From Natronolimnobius sp. AArcel1 (GTDB lineage Archaea; Halobacteriota; Halobacteria; Halobacteriales; Natrialbaceae), in assembly GCF_011043775.1 (NCBI RefSeq), contig NZ_JAAKXY010000002.1, positions 765,901 to 829,900 on the forward strand: DNA of 64,000 bases, read 5' to 3'. A program made the translations under genes and the position numbers. Position 1 is the stretch's first letter; every line of letters starts with the position of its first letter. The notes under the pieces are model-generated. The model was not told the origin of the DNA. It made no database searches and was given only the letters and a program-made list of their open reading frames with translations. This document shows, in pieces, positions 1 to 8,633 of this stretch.

Positions 1-1
1 T

Positions 2-964
2 GCCCCGGTGTACGTCCTCGCGACGCTGCCAGCCGCCTGCGAACTCGAGGAGCGCGACGACTCGCTCGTCGTCGAAGATGTCGTTGCTGATGCAGCCGAC
101 ACCAGTGACTCGCCCGCGACTGCGGCGGCGGACCAACGTGGCGCAGCCAGCGAATCGGCGGCTGAGGCCAGTGACACCAAGGACACTGCTGGCAGTGCAG
201 TCGCAGCGAGCAATGACGGTGACACCGCTACCGACGGGATCACAATCGCAGAGACACGCCCACTCGCCGACGAAAACGCGACACAGACACTCGCACAACT
301 CGAGGGACTAGCGGATGCGATCATCTGTTTCGATAACGAGGCGTGGCTGAAAACGGGCGAGTCGCTGGCCGATGGGCGGGTGCGACTCAACGAGGCGTTC
401 GCAACCCGTGTCGGGAAGTTTTTCGCTGCAACTGGCGATGCGGGCGAGGGGAGGGCACAGCCAGCCACGACTCCAGAGGCGGAGACGATTATCGACGCGA
501 ACGACGTGGCGCGGATTCTGGGCTCGCGGAGTTCGATCGTCTCGATTGGCTACGGCACGCAGCAGGTCGACGCCCCCGGTGGCGGCTCGTTGCTCGGGCT
601 TGGTTTCGGTCCTGACATCGGTCCGCAACTGTTCGCCGAGGACGAAGCTGTCGAGACCGCCGCAGCCTACAGCGCCGTCGAGACAGTGATCCAGAAGGCA
701 CTGTACGGCAAGCACACCCTCGAGTGCGAGGCGGCTGACGCTGATCGGGCGCTGGTGATTGTTGGTGGTCCGCCAGCGTGGCTCAACCGGCAGGCGATCA
801 CCGATGGGCGACGGACCGTCGAATCGGCGACTGAAACCGACGAACTCCTCGGTGGTGACGCACCGCGACCGGACGGTGACTCGGTCTTCGCACTCGTCGC
901 GTTTGCCGGCGACACCCTTCGCGAGCGTCTCGAGGAGCGAACTGCGTCGATCTCATCGGACTGA
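2..964 (+). CDS. CetZ-like tubulin/FtsZ-family protein, 3' part
   Basis: The reading frame is already open at the window edge, so the N-terminal half with the GTP-binding signature is missing. What remains matches the C-terminal half of CetZ proteins: the end of the G-domain strand (PVYVLATLP), a T6-like FDNEAW, a T7-like segment IDANDVARIL that would supply the catalytic acids, and the C-terminal domain with RALVIVGGPP and LNRQAI. CetZs are tubulin-superfamily GTPases that control cell shape in haloarchaea. Oddly, about 65 residues of Asp/Ala/Thr/Ser-rich low-complexity sequence sit between LATLP and TRPLADENA, where other CetZs have a short loop. Family call is firm; which CetZ paralogue it is cannot be told from this part. 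Confidence 0.85.
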   Translation, partial: APVYVLATLPAACELEERDDSLVVEDVVADAADTSDSPATAAADQRGAASESAAEASDTKDTAGSAVAASNDGDTATDGITIAETRPLADENATQTLAQLEGLADAIICFDNEAWLKTGESLADGRVRLNEAFATRVGKFFAATGDAGEGRAQPATTPEAETIIDANDVARILGSRSSIVSIGYGTQQVDAPGGGSLLGLGFGPDIGPQLFAEDEAVETAAAYSAVETVIQKALYGKHTLECEAADADRALVIVGGPPAWLNRQAITDGRRTVESATETDELLGGDAPRPDGDSVFALVAFAGDTLRERLEERTASISSD

Positions 965-1055
965 CTGCGCTGTTAGCCGAGTTCATCCGTCGTGGTCACT
1001 GAGGGTACAACCGCGAACTGTCTTGGGGTGATCAGCAACTCGGCACTGCACTGAG

Positions 1056-1835
1056 TCAGTCGTCGCTTGGGACTTCCTCTGGCTCGAGTGTGTTGCGATG
1101 AAGTTGCTCACAGGTAGCGTCGAGACAGCGAGTGCCAGAGCGCGCATCGAACGTCGGAAGGCCACAGCCACAGTCGCCGTCGATTACGCCAGCGGGCATG
1201 GCGAAACCGGTGTCACATTCGGGATAGTGTTCGCAGCCAGCGATGAGGCCGCCTCGGCGAAGGATTCGCAGGTCGCCGTCACAGTCGGCTTCTGGGCAGT
1301 CCCATTCGCGGTCGAACGCTTCTTTGACGGCGGCGTCGAGTGACTCACAATCACGGTCGAGACAGACGTTAAACGCGAGACCGCGTTCGACACGCATACG
1401 CGGCAATCCACAGTCGCAATGGCTCTGGTCGGTCTGAATCGTCGCATCCGCCGGCACGCCATAGCGGGTGCCACAGTCGACACAGTGGACCCCTTTCGAG
1501 CGCACGAGCGCGCCGTCACAGTCCGGACACGTGCCGACGAGCGGACCCGCAGCCGAGACTGGATAGTGCGCGAAGCCATCCTGTTCGTGTGCGGCGATCC
1601 GCAACGTCTGGGTGTCTTTTTTCGCCACGAGGGTAAATCCGTCCGAACGCTCACTCGAGACGCTGTCGGCTCTCGTTAGCCAGGCAACGGGCTGGTAGCC
1701 GTCCCTGTCGTGGACGAGGACGGTGTTGTCCGGCTTGACCACTGTCGTCATGCGGCCGCGGTATTCCTCGCGTTCGACGCCCTCAGTAATGACGGTACAG
1801 TCGCCCGCGAGCACGCGAATCGCGTCGTCGATCAT
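1056..1835 (-). CDS. NucS N-terminal-like domain fused to C4 zinc fingers
   Basis: 259 residues. The first ~65 residues (RVLAGDCTVITEG, KPDNTVLVHDRDGYQPVAWL) resemble the N-terminal DNA-binding domain of the mismatch endonuclease NucS (DUF91). The catalytic C-terminal nuclease domain of NucS is absent. It is replaced by four or five Cys-rich units (CPDC/CVDC, CDCG/CLDRDC, CPEADC/CEHYPEC, CGCG/CLDATC) like topoisomerase-type C4 zinc fingers. This suggests a DNA-binding protein without its own nuclease. Role unknown. The start is set by ATG at 1835 with a TATA-like box 23-30 bases upstream. It is divergent from the HD-domain gene. Confidence 0.75.
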   Translation of the reverse strand: MIDDAIRVLAGDCTVITEGVEREEYRGRMTTVVKPDNTVLVHDRDGYQPVAWLTRADSVSSERSDGFTLVAKKDTQTLRIAAHEQDGFAHYPVSAAGPLVGTCPDCDGALVRSKGVHCVDCGTRYGVPADATIQTDQSHCDCGLPRMRVERGLAFNVCLDRDCESLDAAVKEAFDREWDCPEADCDGDLRILRRGGLIAGCEHYPECDTGFAMPAGVIDGDCGCGLPTFDARSGTRCLDATCEQLHRNTLEPEEVPSDD

Positions 1836-1857
1836 ACCACCGTTGGCCCCGGTTTCG

Positions 1858-1865
1858 TATTTAAA
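1858..1865 (-). promoter_or_regulatory. TATA-like box of the NucS-N/zinc-finger gene
   Basis: TTTAAATA on the minus strand lies 23-30 bases upstream of the ATG at 1835, the spacing expected for a leaderless haloarchaeal transcript. Confidence 0.55.
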
Positions 1866-1898
1866 TTCGCGGACAAGTGTACCGGTGACGCACCACGC

Positions 1899-1905
1899 TT
1901 ATCTA
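1899..1905 (+). promoter_or_regulatory. TATA-like box of the HD-domain gene
   Basis: TTATCTA lies about 26 bases before the ATG at 1928. This supports that ATG over an in-frame TTG at 1913, which would lie upstream of the expected transcript start. Confidence 0.5.
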
Positions 1906-1927
1906 GCTTGCCTTGGAGTCCCTGTGT

Positions 1928-2674
1928 ATGACTGATCCGACTGAGTCGCGGACCCACTCGAGGACTGGGACCGACGCTGATACCGAGTCGCTCGAGCGAG
2001 CACTCGAGCGGCTCGAGGTTAATTTCGAGGTGCTGTCGCAGTCGCTGACGGCGGCGGACGTCTCTGCGGACGACCAGCGCCACCTGTTCGAATCTGTTGC
2101 AGGGGCCGTACAGGATGCGTTTGCGGAGACGGCGGGCGGTCACTGGGAAATCAACACTCACTCGGGTGGCCAGATTACGCCGTTTGAGCCGGACCCGGAT
2201 GCAATTGCGCTCGTGGACATCGCCCACGCGCTTTCGAACCTGAGCCGGTTTGCCGGGCAAGGCACTCACTTCTACAGCGTTGCGCGCCACGCGATCCACG
2301 TCAGCCACGAGGTTGCAGCCCGCGACGGTTCGCTTGAGGCCCAGCGCTGGGGGCTGTTACACGACGCCAGTGAAGCCTACTTCGCAGACGTTCCCGCCCC
2401 GGTCAAGCGGAGTTTGCCCGGCTACACACATGCTGAAAAGCGCTTTCAAGAGACCGTCAAGACCGCTTTTGACCTCTCACTCGAGCCGGATGATGTCCGA
2501 CTTGTCGACGCTGTCGACTCGGCAGTCGGCCGGTTCGAATTAGCGACTCACTTCGGCGAGAGTCAGTTCGACCGACCGGCGCTTGCAGTTAAGCCAGCCG
2601 ACCTCGAGTGGGACGACGCAAAGACGGCTTTTCTCGAACGAGCACAGGGACTCAATATTGAGGACACACGGTAA
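1928..2674 (+). CDS. HD-domain nucleotidase (YfbR-like)
   Basis: 248 residues. After ~65 residues of acidic N-terminal helix the core carries HD-superfamily metal ligands: RHAIHVSHE and LLHDASEAYFADVP, with a later DAVDSAVGRFE that supplies the final Asp. This spacing is typical of YfbR-type HD hydrolases, which remove the phosphate from deoxynucleoside monophosphates. The substrate here is inferred from the family. Monocistronic, divergent from the zinc-finger gene. A second HD protein (6606-7781) and a MazG-like protein (8223-8543) nearby also act on nucleotides. Confidence 0.8.
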   Translation: MTDPTESRTHSRTGTDADTESLERALERLEVNFEVLSQSLTAADVSADDQRHLFESVAGAVQDAFAETAGGHWEINTHSGGQITPFEPDPDAIALVDIAHALSNLSRFAGQGTHFYSVARHAIHVSHEVAARDGSLEAQRWGLLHDASEAYFADVPAPVKRSLPGYTHAEKRFQETVKTAFDLSLEPDDVRLVDAVDSAVGRFELATHFGESQFDRPALAVKPADLEWDDAKTAFLERAQGLNIEDTR

Positions 2675-2785
2675 TCGTGGTTACGTCATTCGTTCCCAAC
2701 CCGATCTGACATCGACCTAGTCAATGTATCACTCGGTAGCTGAATTAGAAAAATACTTGGTGGTGTTATCGAATCCACTATACGA

Positions 2786-3964
2786 ATGTCTCGAGAAAGT
2801 GGTGGATCGAACAACACTCGACGTAGCTTTTTGACAAAAACCGGTGCTGTTGGTGTCGGCTCGGTTGCGCTGGCTGGCTGTCTTGGTGGTGACGATGGCA
2901 ATGGTGGAAGCAGTGATGATGGTGGAAACGGTGGCAATGGCGATGCGGACACCATTACGTGGGTCATGAATCCTGCCGAGGAAACGATCGATATCGAAAT
3001 TCAGTATCAGCCGCTGTTTGACCGCATCGAAGAGGAGTTCGACGTCGAAATCGAAGGTGAGCCAACATCGAGTTACTCGGGAACACTTGAGGAACTCGAT
3101 CGCGCCGGTGAAGGCGATGCAATTCTCGCTGATACGTCGCCAAATGCTGTTCCATTGCTCGGCCCCGATGTTGTCGACGTTGTCGGCATGCGCGAGCAAC
3201 ACGGCGCAGAGCAGTACTTCGGAACGATTGTCACCACGGCCGATAGCGGCATTACGGACATCTCCGACCTCGAGGGTGAATCGATTGCGACGGGCGATGC
3301 TGGCTCGGTGTCGGGCGGCGTTGCACCACTGTGGATTCTGCAAGATGCCGGTCTTGACATCGGCAACGCTGCACAGGGTGGCAGTGCCGAAGACTTCGAA
3401 TGGCGTGGCGGTGTCGCACACGACCTTGCCGTTGAGGAATTGATCGAAGACGATACGATCATGGCAGCCGGTGCAGGCGGATTCGCATCACTGCCACACG
3501 TTCCAGCTGACCAGATCGAATCGGACTTCCCAGAAGTCGCTGATATCTCTGCAGAAATGGCCAATGCTGGCTCGCGTGACCCAGAACTTCGCCTGATCGG
3601 TGCCTCGCCACCGATCCCACGTGCACCGATTCTCGTCAACACGCAGTGGGAAGACGATATTCGATACGAAATCGAGGAGTTCATGCTCGAACTCGAGACG
3701 GAGGACCTCGATCACGATGCGTTCGACCTCGCCGATGCGCTCGACCTGGATCTTCCTGAGGGCCTGCTCGAGGATTACAACGATCCGGATGCGGATGCCG
3801 ATCCCGACGAGTACGACCTCGACGAGGATCAGCAAGATGACTGGGACAACTTCGACGACCACACGCTGTGGTTTACGGACATCATCGACGCTGACCACGA
3901 CGACTACGAGCCGATTCGTGAGTTCGCCGAGGATCTCGGTATCGAACTCGAGGAGATGGGATAA
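2786..3964 (+). CDS. phnD: PhnD-type substrate-binding lipoprotein of an ABC transporter
   Basis: 392 residues. The N-terminus has a twin-arginine motif (TRRSFLTKTG) and a lipobox (LAGC), so it is predicted to be Tat-exported and lipid-anchored. A Gly/Asn/Asp-rich linker follows, then a periplasmic-binding fold of the phosphate/phosphonate family with the conserved GxxSGGVAPLWIL-like region. It is first in a three-gene phnDCE-type operon. Ligand may be phosphonate, phosphate or phosphite; sequence alone does not decide. The ~60 C-terminal residues are extremely Asp-rich. Start at ATG 2786, ~30 bases after an AT-rich segment that could hold the promoter. Confidence 0.85.
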   Translation: MSRESGGSNNTRRSFLTKTGAVGVGSVALAGCLGGDDGNGGSSDDGGNGGNGDADTITWVMNPAEETIDIEIQYQPLFDRIEEEFDVEIEGEPTSSYSGTLEELDRAGEGDAILADTSPNAVPLLGPDVVDVVGMREQHGAEQYFGTIVTTADSGITDISDLEGESIATGDAGSVSGGVAPLWILQDAGLDIGNAAQGGSAEDFEWRGGVAHDLAVEELIEDDTIMAAGAGGFASLPHVPADQIESDFPEVADISAEMANAGSRDPELRLIGASPPIPRAPILVNTQWEDDIRYEIEEFMLELETEDLDHDAFDLADALDLDLPEGLLEDYNDPDADADPDEYDLDEDQQDDWDNFDDHTLWFTDIIDADHDDYEPIREFAEDLGIELEEMG

Positions 3965-4025
3965 CGCGTTCGGTACAGGGATTGGACACGCAACAACTAA
4001 TCTAACTCCGAACTCAGGCTAACTA

Positions 4026-4823
4026 ATGAGCAAAATTGTCGTTGACAATCTGAGAAAAACGTACGGGGACACCGTTGCACTTGACGATATTTCGTTTGAA
4101 GTGCCGGCCGGTGAGTTCGTTATTATCCTCGGCGTTTCTGGCTCTGGGAAATCAACACTCTTGCGCTGTCTGTCGTCACTGACGAAGCCAACCGCTGGTG
4201 AGGTCGTGATCGATGGAGAGCCCATGGTCCGGCCACGTCCAGAGCTGGCAATGATTTTCCAGCAGCACAATATCATCGGTGACATGAGCGCCTACTCGAA
4301 CGCACTATCGGGTGGAATCAACCGCTGCTCGTTCACCGAGAGCGTCCTTCAACTGCAGGATCTCGAGGAAAAACAGCGCGCGCTCGAGGCGCTCGATACG
4401 GTCGGCTTACTCGATGACGCCGAAAAGAAAGCGCGACGAATGAGTGGGGGCCAACAACAACGTGTTGGCATTGCCCGTGCGCTGACACAGCAACCCGAAG
4501 TGTTGCTCGCTGACGAGCCGGTTGCAAGTCTCGATCCTGGGAGTGCACAGGATGTGATGCAGTATCTCCATCACGCGGCAACCGAACGGGAGCTAACGAC
4601 ATTTATCAGTCTTCATCAGGTCAACATCGCCCGGAAGTACGGCCAGCGATTTATCGGCCTCCACAACGGTCAAAAAGTCTTTGATGGCTATCGGGATGAG
4701 CTGACACTTGACGTTATCGACACAATCTATGGCGATATTGACACCGAGGGAATGTTCGTACAGACTGACGACGGACCGGCGAACCCTGCCGATGAAAACA
4801 ACGAAACGGGGGCCACACTGTGA
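4026..4823 (+). CDS. phnC: PhnC-type ABC transporter ATPase
   Basis: 265 residues. It has all ABC motifs: Walker A GVSGSGKST near residue 38, Q-loop IFQQHN, signature MSGGQQQRVG, Walker B VLLADEP and the switch His in SLHQVN. It energises the importer made with the neighbouring binding protein and permease. The SLHQVNIARKYGQRFIGLHNGQ ending is typical of PhnC rather than of PstB. The stop codon overlaps the GTG start of phnE by four bases, indicating translational coupling. The last ~35 residues are a nonconserved polar tail. Confidence 0.9.
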   Translation: MSKIVVDNLRKTYGDTVALDDISFEVPAGEFVIILGVSGSGKSTLLRCLSSLTKPTAGEVVIDGEPMVRPRPELAMIFQQHNIIGDMSAYSNALSGGINRCSFTESVLQLQDLEEKQRALEALDTVGLLDDAEKKARRMSGGQQQRVGIARALTQQPEVLLADEPVASLDPGSAQDVMQYLHHAATERELTTFISLHQVNIARKYGQRFIGLHNGQKVFDGYRDELTLDVIDTIYGDIDTEGMFVQTDDGPANPADENNETGATL

Positions 4824-5920
4824 CTGACGCGACTGACAGCAATCGTCAGGAGCCAGCGACTGACGGTGGTACCGATAGGTCGGCGCGACTCGAGTCTGCT
4901 GGACCGGAGATCAACGAACAGTTCGAGAACATCCGACAGACACGCCGTCAGCGTGCACTGGGCTGGCTTGTCGGTACAGCGGCACTCGCGTTCGTCTTGC
5001 TTCAGGGGCTTGCAGCGACTGAGTTCTTCGACGATGGAACAGAATTCACTTGGAGTCACTTCTCGGGCAGGATGGGCGATTACTTCCCGCTCACGGATTA
5101 CGGCGGGATTCCGTTTCTCGATGTCGGCCGGTACTGGGAGTTCATCTGGGCCAACGACCTCATCTACGACAGCGACATCGGTGGCTTACTCTTTCAGTTC
5201 CCGCCAAGCGGTGCTGATCTCTACGCGTTCCTCTTCCAGGAACTGGGGATGTTCGCAATCTTCGGTGAGGCTGGCATCACACTCGCGATGGGGCTGGTCG
5301 GAACGATTCTTGGCTTCCCGATCGCGTTACTGTTCAGTATCCTCGGCTCTGAGCGCGTGACGCCGTTCCCGATCAACTTCATCTTCCGCGGAATCATGTC
5401 CTTTATCCGCGCTATCCCGGCGATTATCTGGGCGCTGATTTTCGTTGCCCTCGTCGGCCTCGGCGCTGCAGCCGCGACGCTTGCAATTGCGTTGAACACC
5501 ATCGGCAACCTCGGCCGTCTCTTCGTTGAGGAACTCGAGGAACTCGAGGAAGGGCCTATCGAGGCGATGCAGATGACCGGCGCGAACAAATCCCAGATTG
5601 TCTTCTTCGGGATGTTGAGCCAGGTCAAAACCTCGTTTATCGCCTGGACGCTGTATATCTTCGAGATCAACGTTCGGGCCGCGGTGACCGTCGGTGTGAT
5701 CGGTGCCGGCGGACTCGGTGCAGTCGTTGCTGCACAGGAGAACTTCTTCAACTTCGCGAACATGATGGCGACGCTGATCGTCATCTTCGTCCTCATCTTC
5801 CTCGTCGAACTGTTCAGTCAGCGCCTTCGCGCTCGACTGCGCTCTGACGAAGAGAAGATGGGCTGGCGCGAACTCATCGTCGGCATGCCCAACCGCTTTG
5901 CCGACTCCCTGACGAAGTAA
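4820..5920 (+). CDS. phnE: PhnE-type ABC transporter permease
   Basis: 366 residues, longer than the ~270 of bacterial PhnE because of an N-terminal cytosolic stretch and an extra loop with an Asp/Phe-rich segment (residues ~75-130). It has about six membrane segments; the EAA loop (EAMQMTGANKSQI) contacts the ATPase. The start is the GTG that overlaps the phnC stop (GTGA). With phnD and phnC it forms a complete importer. No phosphonate-degrading genes follow, so phosphate or phosphite uptake is also possible. Confidence 0.88.
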   Translation: MTDATDSNRQEPATDGGTDRSARLESAGPEINEQFENIRQTRRQRALGWLVGTAALAFVLLQGLAATEFFDDGTEFTWSHFSGRMGDYFPLTDYGGIPFLDVGRYWEFIWANDLIYDSDIGGLLFQFPPSGADLYAFLFQELGMFAIFGEAGITLAMGLVGTILGFPIALLFSILGSERVTPFPINFIFRGIMSFIRAIPAIIWALIFVALVGLGAAAATLAIALNTIGNLGRLFVEELEELEEGPIEAMQMTGANKSQIVFFGMLSQVKTSFIAWTLYIFEINVRAAVTVGVIGAGGLGAVVAAQENFFNFANMMATLIVIFVLIFLVELFSQRLRARLRSDEEKMGWRELIVGMPNRFADSLTK

Positions 5921-6024
5921 CGTCTGGCACTCGAGTATTCCATTTCTACGCTCCTTGTTTTCCTTGCCGCCGGCGACCCTGACATGCGACACTGCAGAGA
6001 CGGCGTTCCAACGAATCGGTTTGA

Positions 6025-6031
6025 TTTAGTA
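6025..6031 (+). promoter_or_regulatory. TATA-like box of the P-loop kinase gene
   Basis: TTTAGTA ends 24 bases before the GTG at 6055, fitting a leaderless transcript and supporting GTG as the start. Confidence 0.55.
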
Positions 6032-6054
6032 CCGTCCCACCCCACACTGTACTC

Positions 6055-6576
6055 GTGCCCCGTCAACGACTCCTCGTCTACTGTGGCCTGCCTGGGGTTG
6101 GGAAGTCGGCAGCCTCTGCCTACACTGCAGATCAGTGTTCGGCAACGCGCTACCGGACCGACGAAATCCGCAAACAGTTGTTTGCCGACCCGGAGTATAC
6201 CGCCGAGGAAACTGAAGCGACCTACGACGAACTGTTCGCACGTACTCGCAGCGACCTCGAGGCCGGTGAGACCGTTGTCTGTGATGCAACCTTTCGCTCA
6301 CAACAGTTGCGAGCGCGTGCGGCCGACCTCGCCGACGCTATCGGCGTTGGCTTCGATATCGTCCACGTCACCTGCGATTCTGACGTTGTTATCGACCGCA
6401 TCGAGAGTCGCAGTTGCACGGACTCCGTCAGCGATGCCGACGTCCGCGTCTACAAACTTGTCCGTGACTCGTTCGAACCGATCGAACGCGACCACGTCGT
6501 CATCGACAACTCCAGCACGCTCGAGGAGACCTATGAACAGATCGACCGCTCGATTCTGGCAATGAGCAACGCATAG
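6055..6576 (+). CDS. P-loop ATPase / small-molecule or polynucleotide kinase
   Basis: 173 residues. Walker A GLPGVGKS begins at residue 11. A lid-like Arg-rich segment and DATFRSQQLR follow, resembling the zeta-toxin/polynucleotide kinase-like AAA_33 group. These phosphorylate small substrates or RNA ends; the substrate is unknown. The GTG start is chosen from the TATA-like box. It lies 29 bases before the HD-domain dNTPase-like gene on the same strand, which hints at a nucleotide-related role. Confidence 0.75.
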   Translation: MPRQRLLVYCGLPGVGKSAASAYTADQCSATRYRTDEIRKQLFADPEYTAEETEATYDELFARTRSDLEAGETVVCDATFRSQQLRARAADLADAIGVGFDIVHVTCDSDVVIDRIESRSCTDSVSDADVRVYKLVRDSFEPIERDHVVIDNSSTLEETYEQIDRSILAMSNA

Positions 6577-6605
6577 CTCGCCCGTACCGACGCTTTCCGT
6601 CTGCT

Positions 6606-7781
6606 ATGACTACGATCAAAGACAGCATTCACGACTATATCGAACTGGACCCGACCGCCGAGGCGCTGCTCGATACGGCGGCGATGCAGCGACTGCGGAC
6701 GATCCGACAGCTAAGTACCGTTCAACTCGTCTACCCCTCGGCGAATCACACCCGCTTCGAGCACAGCCTCGGCGTCTATCACCTCGCCTCGAGAGCCGTT
6801 TCCCGACTCGAGGTCGATGAGTCTCTCGCTGATCGCCTTCGGGCCGCAGCACTCGTCCACGATGTCGGCCACGGTCCCTTCGGCCACCAAACTGAGGCCG
6901 CCATCGAGCGTCACGTCGGGCGTCATCACGACGAAATCGAGTGGTTGCTCGCCGACAGCGAGATTGGGAACGTTCTCGAGGAACACGGCCTTGAGCTCGA
7001 GGCTGTCGCAGCCACGGTCGACGGCCGTGGCCCACTCGGTGAACTCGTCTCGGGCTCGCTCGACGTAGATCGGATGGATTACCTCGTGCGCGACGCCCAT
7101 CACACTGGCGTTCCCTACGGGACAATCGACCACGCGCGCTTGCTCTACGCCCTGCGCATCGTCGACGGCGAACTTGCACTCGAGGCGGGCAACGTTGCGA
7201 CAGCTGAGAGCGCGCTGATCGCCCGGACGCTGATGAACGCAACGGTCTATCGCCATCACGTCTCTCGGATCGCCGGTGCAATGCTCGACCGGGCGAGCGA
7301 GCGATTGCTCGCAGACGGCCACATCGACCCGGATCGATTCGCCCGGCTCACCGACGCAGAACTGCTCGCGACGTTCGCCGACTACGAGCCAACGGCTGAT
7401 ATGGCGACTCGAATCCGTGAGCGCGACCTCTACAAACGAGCCATCTGGGCGCGCCGACAGGACGTTCCCGACCGATTCGCCGGCCTCGAGTACGATCGAA
7501 CACGCGGCCTCGAGCGCGAAATCGCCGATCTCGCAGGCGTCGACCCGTCAGCGGTTATCGTTGACAGTCCGTCGGAACCGAGTTCGCCCGAATCTCGCGC
7601 CCGACTTGTTGTCGACGGCGAACTGCAACGACTCGAGGAGCGCTCGTCACTGGTCGCTGGTCTCGATGCCTGTGCTCGAGAAATCTGGCGACTTGGTGTC
7701 TATGCACCAGAGCCTGTACTCGATGACGTCCAGGCAGCAGCAGCGACGGTACTCGAGACGGACGCGGTTGTTGTGCCGTAG
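6606..7781 (+). CDS. HD-superfamily dNTPase-like phosphohydrolase
   Basis: 391 residues. The N-terminus DSIHDYIELDP, then RFEHSLGVYHLA, LVHDVGHGPFGH and DVDRMDYLVRDAHHTG give the full H...HD...D metal set of the SAMHD1/dGTPase-like family (COG1078). Members hydrolyse dNTPs or related nucleotides. The C-terminal ~130 residues are a helical/beta accessory region usual for the family. It is the second HD protein in this end of the window and probably shares a transcript with the kinase upstream. Confidence 0.88.
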   Translation: MTTIKDSIHDYIELDPTAEALLDTAAMQRLRTIRQLSTVQLVYPSANHTRFEHSLGVYHLASRAVSRLEVDESLADRLRAAALVHDVGHGPFGHQTEAAIERHVGRHHDEIEWLLADSEIGNVLEEHGLELEAVAATVDGRGPLGELVSGSLDVDRMDYLVRDAHHTGVPYGTIDHARLLYALRIVDGELALEAGNVATAESALIARTLMNATVYRHHVSRIAGAMLDRASERLLADGHIDPDRFARLTDAELLATFADYEPTADMATRIRERDLYKRAIWARRQDVPDRFAGLEYDRTRGLEREIADLAGVDPSAVIVDSPSEPSSPESRARLVVDGELQRLEERSSLVAGLDACAREIWRLGVYAPEPVLDDVQAAAATVLETDAVVVP

Positions 7782-7892
7782 CCCCAGCGATAGATCTGGT
7801 GCTAAATCGACCCAGCTGAGTTTCCTTTCGGACGACAATCTGATTCCCCCTGCTCGAGAGCGGTGACGAATCTGGCGTGTGACGAACAAGAA

Positions 7893-7898
7893 TTATAT
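7893..7898 (+). promoter_or_regulatory. TATA-like box of the small membrane protein gene
   Basis: TTATAT lies 25-30 bases before the ATG at 7923. It favours this start over in-frame starts at 7863 and 7908, which fall upstream of or within the predicted promoter region. Confidence 0.6.
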
Positions 7899-7922
7899 GT
7901 TTCGATTATGCATCCACTAGTA

Positions 7923-8192
7923 ATGACAGATTCAAACGCAACCGTTCCACAATTAAATGGCTACGGTCTCCTCGTCGTGCTGAGCCTTTTTGCAGCGCTC
8001 GGAGCCGCAATAGTCGAGGGAATTGGGTCGCTGTCCGTTGGATTGGTTGTCTTTGCCGTGATCGTTGCTGCCGTCGCGATGTATCGAAATGATGCCGAAA
8101 CAGACGGTCCGAACACACGTAATTCCGACGAAGAGCGAGGAACGGGACGCAAGAAGTCCACGATGTCCAGCCCGGGCGAGGGAAACCTCTGA
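7923..8192 (+). CDS. Small two-helix membrane protein of unknown function
   Basis: 89 residues. Two hydrophobic segments (about residues 11-30 and 34-54) are separated by a short turn containing GIGS. A hydrophilic, charged tail follows that probably faces the cytoplasm. No recognised family. It stands alone between the HD gene and the convergent MazG-like gene, with its own TATA-like box and probably no leader. Confidence 0.65.
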   Translation: MTDSNATVPQLNGYGLLVVLSLFAALGAAIVEGIGSLSVGLVVFAVIVAAVAMYRNDAETDGPNTRNSDEERGTGRKKSTMSSPGEGNL

Positions 8193-8222
8193 GCGCGACT
8201 CCAGTTCCGTTCCGGGCGTCAG

Positions 8223-8543
8223 TTACTCTCCCGATCCAGGTGACTCCTCACCGGTTGCTGCCAACCGCTCTTCGTACTTCTCGAGTGCTTCCTCGAGCGC
8301 CGCGTTTGCGTCAATCTCGAGGTCGTCTGCGAGTGCGAGCAACGCAAAGAGGACGTCACCGATTTCGTCGGATTCGATTGTGAGGTCGTCGGGGCTTGCG
8401 CCATACCCTGTCGAGGTGTTTGCGTCCTTGGCGAGTTCACCGATTTCGGAGACGAGATCGAGCAGTCTGTACTCGGGTGGGATCTCGAGGTTGTGGGTTT
8501 TGACGAAGTCGGCAACGGCGGCTTGTGCGTCTGGCAAGTCCAT
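8223..8543 (-). CDS. MazG-like nucleotide pyrophosphohydrolase
   Basis: 106 residues. The all-alpha NTP-PPase signature is present: SEIGELAKD followed by ESDEIGDVLFALLALAD, the paired acidic helices that bind Mg2+. These enzymes hydrolyse noncanonical or excess (d)NTPs to the monophosphate. The ATG at 8543 (MDLPDAQ) is chosen because homologous sequence begins there; the longer upstream reading frame has no such resemblance and runs into the promoter of the divergent DJ-1 gene. Confidence 0.8.
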   Translation of the reverse strand: MDLPDAQAAVADFVKTHNLEIPPEYRLLDLVSEIGELAKDANTSTGYGASPDDLTIESDEIGDVLFALLALADDLEIDANAALEEALEKYEERLAATGEESPGSGE

Positions 8544-8633
8544 AGTAGGTTCACTGAGAGATGCTGCAAAAATGTCACGAAACCCGTTGTGAGTGAAGAA
8601 ACTGGTTTGGTCGTTCGTGTCCGAGACGCAAGT

